This document shows, in pieces, positions 60,001-64,000 of a DNA stretch of 64,000 bases. The DNA comes from CAVQWT01 sp963717705. Lineage in GTDB: Bacteria > Pseudomonadota > Gammaproteobacteria > Burkholderiales > Casimicrobiaceae. The stretch covers positions 1 through 64,000 of the forward strand of contig CAVQWT010000005.1 of the NCBI GenBank assembly GCA_963717705.1. Reading direction: 5' to 3'. The notes beneath the pieces are model-generated. The model was given only the letters and a program-made list of their open reading frames with translations, made no database searches and was not told the origin of the DNA. How positions within the stretch are numbered: position 1 is the first letter of the stretch; every line of letters begins with the position of its first letter. A program made the translations under genes and the position numbers.

Positions 60001-60977
60001 GCGCCCTCGTCGCGGATCTCGCCGCCGGAGCCGGTCGCAGCACCGGGGAACGGCGCGATCGCCGTCGGGTGGTTGTGCGTCTCGACCTTGATCAGGTAGT
60101 GCGTCAGCCCTGGATGCGCGGCGTAGCGGCCGTCGGCCCCGGGGTGGAAGCGCGCCGCGGTCGAGCCCTCGATCACCGCGGCGTTGTCGGAATACGCGAC
60201 GACGGTCCGCTGCGGATTCGTTGCGTGGGTGTGCCGGATCATGCCGAACAGGCTGTCCGGCTGCGGCGCGCCGTCGATCACCCAGCGGGCGTTGAAGATC
60301 TTGTGCCGGCAGTGCTCGGAATTGGCCTGCGCGAACATCATCAGCTCGACGTCGGTCGGATCGCGGCCGGCGTCGCGGAACGCCGCGTCGAGATAATCGA
60401 TTTCGTCCGGGGCGAGCGCCAGGCCGAGGTCGGCGTTGGCCGCGACCAGCGCCGCGCGGCCGTCGCGCAGCAGCGGAATCGACGCCAGCGGCCGGGGCGG
60501 AAAGTGGGCGAAGAGCCGCGCGGCGCCGGCGAGGTCGTCGAGGACGGCCTCGGTCATCCGGTCGTGAAGCAGCGGCAGCAGCGCGGCGCGGTCGTCCGGC
60601 GCGAGCGGCGCGCCGCCGCGGCAGCCGATGCGGAACGCGACGCCGCGCTCGATGCGCCGCACCGAGGCGAGCCCACAGTTGCGCGCGATGTCGGTCGCCT
60701 TCGACGACCACGGCGAGATCGTGCCGGGCCGCGGCACCACCAGCAGCAGCGCGCCGTCGTCGGCGGCCGGCGCGTCGTGCGGGCCGTAGGTGAGGATGCG
60801 TTCCAGCGTCGCGCGCTCGGGCGCGGTCAGGTCGCGCTCGAGCTCCGCGAAGTGCCAGTAGACGGCGTCGACGCGCTCGACCGCGTGGCCCGGACGGGCG
60901 CCGTCGAGGGCGGCCAGGAGCTTGGCCAGGCGGAACGCCGAGAGCGCATGGCGCCCGCGCAACGAGAGAAGCTGCAT
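57096..60977 (-). CDS. purL: Phosphoribosylformylglycinamidine synthase (PurL, large single-chain form)
   Basis: A 1293-residue purine-biosynthesis enzyme converting FGAR plus glutamine to FGAM. N-terminal PurS-like part, then the FGAM synthetase core (FAQANSEHCRHKIFNARWVI, KVETHNHPTAIAPFPGAATG, SVHDVGAGGLSNALPELVHG), the second AIRS-like half, and a C-terminal class I glutaminase domain with the nucleophile cysteine in ALGVCNGCQMMSN and end PHPERVFRSVQMSW. ATG 60977 is chosen because a TATAAT box lies at 61009-61004, which makes the earlier in-frame ATG 61004 unlikely. Confidence 0.97.
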   Translation of the reverse strand: MQLLSLRGRHALSAFRLAKLLAALDGARPGHAVERVDAVYWHFAELERDLTAPERATLERILTYGPHDAPAADDGALLLVVPRPGTISPWSSKATDIARNCGLASVRRIERGVAFRIGCRGGAPLAPDDRAALLPLLHDRMTEAVLDDLAGAARLFAHFPPRPLASIPLLRDGRAALVAANADLGLALAPDEIDYLDAAFRDAGRDPTDVELMMFAQANSEHCRHKIFNARWVIDGAPQPDSLFGMIRHTHATNPQRTVVAYSDNAAVIEGSTAARFHPGADGRYAAHPGLTHYLIKVETHNHPTAIAPFPGAATGSGGEIRDEGATGSGAKPKAGLTGFTVSHLRLPGLPQPWEAPLEKPERIATPLSIMLEGPIGGAAFNNEFGRPNLAGYFRTFEQTVAGAVRGFHKPIMIAGGVGNLDAAHSLKAPLEPGALLIQLGGPGMLIGLGGGAASSMATGANAADLDFDSVQRGNAEIQRRAQEVIDRCWQQGAGNPILSVHDVGAGGLSNALPELVHGGGVGGRFDLRAVPSEEPGMAPKEIWCNEAQERYVLAIRERDLARFAAMCERERCPFAVVGRATADQRLVVADPKFGNEPVDMDLDVLLGKPPKMTRDVVRVPRELPPLDLAGVTVRDAAYRVLQFPAVADKTFLVTIGDRTVGGLCARDPMVGPWQVPVADCAVTLVDFEGYAGEAMAIGERPPLALIDAPASGRMAVGEALTNLAAAGDVTLAHVKLSANWMAPAGHPGEDAALFDTVRAVALELCPALGVAIPVGKDSMSMQTRWSDDAGEHAVTSPVSLIVSAFVHVPDVRHALTPLLRLDRGPTRLLWIDLSAGRLRLGASALAQVLGQLGNDAPDVDDPARLAGFMATVRALALDRTLLAYHDLGDGGLFSTLAEMSFAARCGLDVELPGAVAPLAALFAEELGAVVQVAAAEAARAAAAFAACGAAVHDLGAPTAGERVRIRQRGAVVLDESRVDLHRAWSATTHQLQRLRDHPDCADEEYARIDDRADPGLAPRLAFDPDDDVAAPFVATGARPRVAILREQGVNGQVEMAAAFTRAGFDAFDVHMSDLIAGRRTLADFAGFVACGGFSYGDVLGAGEGWAKSILFNARARDDFAAFLGRADVFALGVCNGCQMMSNLRELVPGAALWPHFVRNRSEQFEARLALLEVQPSPSLFFAGMAGSRLPVATAHGEGQAEFRDAAHLAAVEPLVALRFVDDRGAPTERYPYNPNGSPQGITGLTTADGRFTILMPHPERVFRSVQMSWRPEGWGEASPWLRMFRNARRWLG

Positions 60978-61003
60978 GTCCGGCAGGGAAGGCGGAAACG
61001 GCA

Positions 61004-61009
61004 ATTATA
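61004..61009 (-). promoter_or_regulatory. -10 box (TATAAT) of purL
   Basis: A perfect TATAAT on the minus strand 27 bases before the purL ATG, giving a leader of about 20 bases. The -35 region is weak. No PurR-like palindrome was recognised. Confidence 0.5.
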
Positions 61010-61112
61010 CGCCGCGGCCGACGCCTTCCCGGCCGCCGCCCTGGCCGCTGCGCCTCATCTTCCGCCGCACCCCGGCCCTGCGGCCGGCCGCCGCCGGTCG
61101 GGGCGCCGGCGT

Positions 61113-62165
61113 TCAGCCCTTGCCGAACACCTCGTTCAGCTGCTGCGACACGCGGATGAACGTCGTGCGCTTCGACAGCTCGCGCAACCGGCGCGCGCCG
61201 ACGTAGGTGCAGGCGGAGCGCACGCCGCCGAGGATTTCCTGCGCGGTCGCGGCCACCGGCCCGCGGTACGGGATCAGCACTTCCTTGCCCTCGGCGGCGC
61301 GGTAGTCGGCGACGCCGCCGGCGTACTTTTCCATCGCCGGCTTGCTGCTCATGCCGTAGAAGCGGCGGAACTTCTGGCCGTCGCGCTCGACGACGTCGCC
61401 GCCGGACTCGTCGTGGCCGGCGAACATGCCGCCGAGCATCACGAAGTCGGCGCCGCCGCCGAAGGCCTTGGCGATGTCGCCCGGCGTCGCGCAGCCGCCG
61501 TCGGCGCAGATGTGACCCTCGAGGCCGTGCGCCGCGTCGGCGCACTCGAGGATCGCCGACAGCTGCGGGTAGCCCACGCCGGTCATCTTGCGGGTCGTGC
61601 ACACCGACCCCGGGCCGATGCCGACCTTGACGATGTCGGCGCCGGACAGGATCAGCTCCTCGGTCATTTCGCCGGTGACGACGTTGCCCGCCATGATGAC
61701 GAGCTGCGGATACTTTTCCCGGATTTTCGCGACGAAGCGGACGAAGCTCTCGGTGTAGCCGTTGGCGACGTCGATGCAGACGTAGCGGACCGCCGGCTCT
61801 CCGTCGACGGTGGCGCCGGCCATCACCCGGTGGAACTTGTCCTCGTCGGACTTGGCGATCCCGAGCGAGTAGAATGCCGCGCTCTTGCGCGCGAGGCCGG
61901 TGAAGAAGGAGACGCACTCGTCGACGGCGTAGTGCTTGTGCAGCGCGGTCGACATCCGGAAGCCGTCGAGTGCCTTCGCCATCTCGAAGGTGCCGGTCGA
62001 GTCCATGTTGGCCGCGATGATCGGGATGCCGGCGTACTCGCCGCCGGCGTGGCGGAAGCGGAACTCGCGCGAGATGTCGACGTCCGACCGCGTGCCCAGC
62101 GTCGAGCGCTTGGGGCGGATCAGGACGTCCTTGAAGTCGAGCTTGATTTCGGTTTCGATGCGCAT
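61113..62165 (-). CDS. guaC: GMP reductase
   Basis: A 350-residue IMPDH/GMPR-family barrel that reduces GMP to IMP: LDFKDVLIRPKRSTLGTRSD, IPIIAANMDSTGTFEMAKAL, and the catalytic Cys189 in KVGIGPGSVCTTRKMTGVGY (E. coli Cys186). Then ICADGGCATPGDIAKAFGGG and MLGGMFAGHDESGGDVVERD. It lacks the CBS domains of IMP dehydrogenase. AGGAGG lies 7 bases before ATG 62165. It is upstream of purL on the same strand, a purine-salvage and synthesis pair. Confidence 0.96.
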   Translation of the reverse strand: MRIETEIKLDFKDVLIRPKRSTLGTRSDVDISREFRFRHAGGEYAGIPIIAANMDSTGTFEMAKALDGFRMSTALHKHYAVDECVSFFTGLARKSAAFYSLGIAKSDEDKFHRVMAGATVDGEPAVRYVCIDVANGYTESFVRFVAKIREKYPQLVIMAGNVVTGEMTEELILSGADIVKVGIGPGSVCTTRKMTGVGYPQLSAILECADAAHGLEGHICADGGCATPGDIAKAFGGGADFVMLGGMFAGHDESGGDVVERDGQKFRRFYGMSSKPAMEKYAGGVADYRAAEGKEVLIPYRGPVAATAQEILGGVRSACTYVGARRLRELSKRTTFIRVSQQLNEVFGKG

Positions 62166-62188
62166 CGCAGGCCTCCTGCCGGCGGGCA

Positions 62189-62222
62189 GAAAAAACGCCG
62201 GCTCCCGAGGCCGGGTCCGGCG
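62189..62222 (-). terminator. Terminator-like hairpin in the guaC leader
   Basis: On the minus strand CGCCGG-A-CCCG pairs with CGGG-AG-CCGGCG, followed by six T residues. It ends 23 bases before guaC. A -10-like TAGAAT at 62235-62230 would start transcription at or just before the hairpin. Confidence 0.6.
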
Positions 62223-62331
62223 ATGACGGATTCTACGCGGAAATCGCGGGCGGGGCAGGCGCCCCCCTTCCCTTCGCGCGAGGTCCGCCGCAAACTGGCA
62301 GTCTCCTCAAATTCTGTCGTGGAGCCGCCCG

Positions 62332-63084
62332 GTGGCATTGCGCGCCCTGATCTTCGACGTCGACGGCACGCTGGCCGACACCGAGCGCGACGGCCACCGG
62401 GTCGCGTTCAACGCGGCCTTCCGTGAGGCCGGCCTCGACTGGGACTGGGATCCCGCGATCTACGGTCGCCTGCTCGACGTGTCCGGCGGCAAGGAGCGCC
62501 TCCGGCACTTCCTGGACACGAGCGGCGCCGATCGCGCCGGCCGCGGCGACGTCGACGGACTGATCGCCGCGCTGCACGCGGCGAAGACCCGCCACTACAC
62601 CGCGATGCTCGCGACCGGCGCGATCCCGCTGCGGGCTGGCGTCGCGCGGCTGCTCCGCGATGCGCGCGCCGCGGGACTGCGGCTGGCGATCGCCACGACG
62701 ACCACGCCGGAAAACGTGTCCGCGCTGCTGCGCCACAGCCTCGCCCCCGACGCCGAAAGCTGGTTCGCGACGATCGCCGCCGGCGACGTGGTGCCGGCGA
62801 AGAAGCCGGCGCCGGACATCTACGAGCTGGCGCTTGCGCAGCTGCACCTGCCCGCCGCGGAGTGCCTGGCTTTCGAGGACTCCGAGAACGGCATCCGCGC
62901 GAGCCGCGGCGCGGGGCTGCGGACCGTGGTGACGGTCAACGACTACACGCGCGGCCAGGACTTCACCGGCGCGGTCAGCGTGCTGGACGGCCTGGGCGAG
63001 CCCGGCTCGCCGGCACGGGTGCTGGCGGGCGCAGCGCCGCGCCTCGGCCACGTGACGCTGGACGACCTCGAGGCCTGGGCCTGA
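62332..63084 (+). CDS. HAD-superfamily phosphatase, CbbY-like
   Basis: A 250-residue haloacid-dehalogenase phosphatase: LIFDVDGTLADTERDGHRVA with both catalytic aspartates, LLDVSGGKERLRHFLDTSG (CbbY-type cap), IATTTTPENVSALLRHSL, KKPAPDIYELALAQLHLPA and CLAFEDSENGIRASRGAGLR. CbbY enzymes remove the inhibitor xylulose-1,5-bisphosphate or act on related sugar phosphates. No Calvin-cycle genes are in view. Start GTG 62332; divergent from guaC. Confidence 0.88.
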   Translation: MALRALIFDVDGTLADTERDGHRVAFNAAFREAGLDWDWDPAIYGRLLDVSGGKERLRHFLDTSGADRAGRGDVDGLIAALHAAKTRHYTAMLATGAIPLRAGVARLLRDARAAGLRLAIATTTTPENVSALLRHSLAPDAESWFATIAAGDVVPAKKPAPDIYELALAQLHLPAAECLAFEDSENGIRASRGAGLRTVVTVNDYTRGQDFTGAVSVLDGLGEPGSPARVLAGAAPRLGHVTLDDLEAWA

Positions 63085-63123
63085 GAGCCCCCTTCCGCCG
63101 CGCGGCGATTCGGCCGCGCGCGT

Positions 63124-63858
63124 TCAGTGGTGCAGGATCTTGGCCAGGAACTGCTGCGCGCGCTCCGAGCGAGGCTTGCCGAAGAAGTCGTCCTTGGTCG
63201 CGTCCTCGACGATCCGGCCGTGGTCCATGAAGATCACGCGGTGCGCGACCTTGCGCGCGAAGCCCATCTCATGGGTGACGACCATCATCGTCATCCCGTC
63301 CTTCGCGAGCTGCACCATCACGTCGAGCACCTCGTTGATCATCTCGGGGTCGAGTGCCGACGTCGGCTCGTCGAACAGCATGCAGATCGGGTCCATCGAC
63401 AGCGCGCGGGCGATCGCGACGCGCTGCTGCTGGCCGCCGGAGAGCTGGCCGGGAAACTTGTCCTTCTGCGCGATCAGGCCGACGCGGTCGAGGAGCTTCA
63501 GGCCCCGCTCGCGCGCCTCGTCGGCGCCGCGGCCCAGCACCTTGACCTGCGCCAGCGCCAGGTTCTGCGTGATCGACAGGTGCGGGAACAGCTCGAAGTG
63601 CTGGAACACCATGCCGACGCGCGCACGCAGCTTGGGCAGGTCGGTCTTCGGGTCGTGGACGCCGACGCCATCGACGGTGATCTGCCCCTTCTGGAACGGC
63701 TCCAGCGCGTTGACGCACTTGATCAGCGTCGACTTGCCCGAGCCCGAGGGTCCGCAGACGACGATGACCTCGCCTTTCTCCACCTTGGTCGTGCAGTCGG
63801 TCAGCACCTGGAACTGGCCGTACCACTTGGACACGGCGGAAATGTCGATCATTGCCAT
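63124..63858 (-). CDS. gltL: Amino-acid ABC transporter ATP-binding protein (GltL/GlnQ type)
   Basis: A 244-residue ABC ATPase: Walker A VCGPSGSGKSTLIKCVN, Q-loop VFQHFELFPHLSITQNLAL, signature QLSGGQQQRVAIARALSMDP, Walker B MLFDEPTSALDPEMINEVL, H-loop VVTHEMGFARKV. The text is typical of glutamate/aspartate (GltL) polar amino-acid importers. The permease gene lies just upstream, 13 bases away. Confidence 0.94.
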   Translation of the reverse strand: MAMIDISAVSKWYGQFQVLTDCTTKVEKGEVIVVCGPSGSGKSTLIKCVNALEPFQKGQITVDGVGVHDPKTDLPKLRARVGMVFQHFELFPHLSITQNLALAQVKVLGRGADEARERGLKLLDRVGLIAQKDKFPGQLSGGQQQRVAIARALSMDPICMLFDEPTSALDPEMINEVLDVMVQLAKDGMTMMVVTHEMGFARKVAHRVIFMDHGRIVEDATKDDFFGKPRSERAQQFLAKILHH

Positions 63859-63871
63859 TGGTTGGCTTCCT

Positions 63872-64000
63872 TCAGCGGATTATCGCGATCTTCCTCTGCA
63901 GCCGCTTGACCAGCACCGACAGCGTGAAGCAGAGGACGAAATAGACGGCGGCCACGAACAGGTACATCTCGATCAGCCGCGAGTCGCGCTGCGCGACCTT
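63872..64000 (-). CDS. gltK: Amino-acid ABC transporter permease (GltK type), C-terminal fragment
   Basis: The last 42 codons of a polar amino-acid permease, cut by the window edge: VAQRDSRLIEMYLFVAAVYF, VLCFTLSVLVKRLQRKIAII ending at TGA 63874-63872. The final membrane helix and short basic tail are typical of HisM/GltK permeases. The next gene is its ATPase. Confidence 0.88.
   Translation of the reverse strand, partial: KVAQRDSRLIEMYLFVAAVYFVLCFTLSVLVKRLQRKIAIIR

Noticed and set aside
57069..62426. A 1785-codon open frame on the plus strand
   Set aside because: It is antisense to purL and guaC, which are certain. Open antisense frames are expected in DNA with such high GC at third codon positions, and its arginine/alanine/valine-rich product resembles no protein.

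Overview
The window is about 64 kb of GC-rich, tightly packed bacterial chromosome. The gene content points to a betaproteobacterium of the Burkholderiales/Rhodocyclales type: the order thrS-infC-rpmI-rplT-pheS-pheT-ihfA-merR-tRNA-Pro, a PP0621-family gene followed by pilS-pilR-ampD, a PhaM-like granule protein, a paired aat-bpt N-end-rule unit, and an exopolysaccharide locus of the XrtA (EpsH/PEP-CTERM-associated) type. I see no insertion sequences, prophage genes, CRISPR arrays or rRNA genes.

Layout. (1) 0-12.8 kb: the right part of an exopolysaccharide locus. Two broken genes on the minus strand (a GT4 glycosyltransferase and a FemAB-like protein) face a plus-strand operon across a 0.5 kb gap that holds an excellent sigma-54 promoter. 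The operon encodes an undecaprenyl-phosphate sugar transferase, a TviB/TviC-like pair that should make UDP-GalNAcA, an export lipoprotein, a chain-length regulator, a BY-kinase broken in its linker, an outer-membrane beta-barrel protein, an ExeA-like ATPase and a polysaccharide deacetylase. Exosortase itself is not in the window. (2) 12.8-16.6 kb: a small membrane protein, galE, and a c-di-GMP-I (GEMM) riboswitch ahead of a secreted FN3/PKD/SLH-repeat surface protein. (3) 16.6-24.5 kb: translation operon and tRNA-Pro. (4) 24.6-32.8 kb: a DSF-type quorum-sensing locus with rpfG (HD-GYP), a hydrolase, rpfF (DSF synthase) and rpfC (hybrid sensor), with an array of regularly spaced hairpins between the converging rpfF and rpfC, then a FabZ-like protein lacking the catalytic histidine and a FabH-like synthase. 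(5) 32.8-46.9 kb: housekeeping genes (bpt, aat, tag, DUF599, tRNA-Arg, M61 peptidase, GST, PhaM-like, FAD oxidoreductase, pilS/pilR, ampD, yciB, bolA, peptidyl-prolyl isomerase). (6) 47-64 kb: tctBA without tctC, a frameshifted gamma-glutamyltransferase, an orphan peptide-binding protein, a divergent pair of iron-type alcohol dehydrogenase and an acyl-ACP-reductase-like fusion protein, a PaaY-like hexapeptide protein, purL, guaC, a CbbY-like phosphatase, and the end of an amino-acid ABC transporter.

How it fits together. Several parts of the window concern the switch between biofilm and free living. RpfF makes a DSF-type fatty-acid signal, RpfC senses it, and RpfG should break down c-di-GMP. 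A c-di-GMP riboswitch controls a surface protein 10 kb away. The exopolysaccharide operon has a sigma-54 promoter, and PilR, a sigma-54 activator, is encoded in the same window. That they form one circuit is my inference.

Limits. Four genes carry frame lesions inside otherwise well-conserved coding sequence, three of them in the first 9 kb. The pattern looks more like base-call errors than decay. Functional calls rest on motifs and remembered families; no searches were run.
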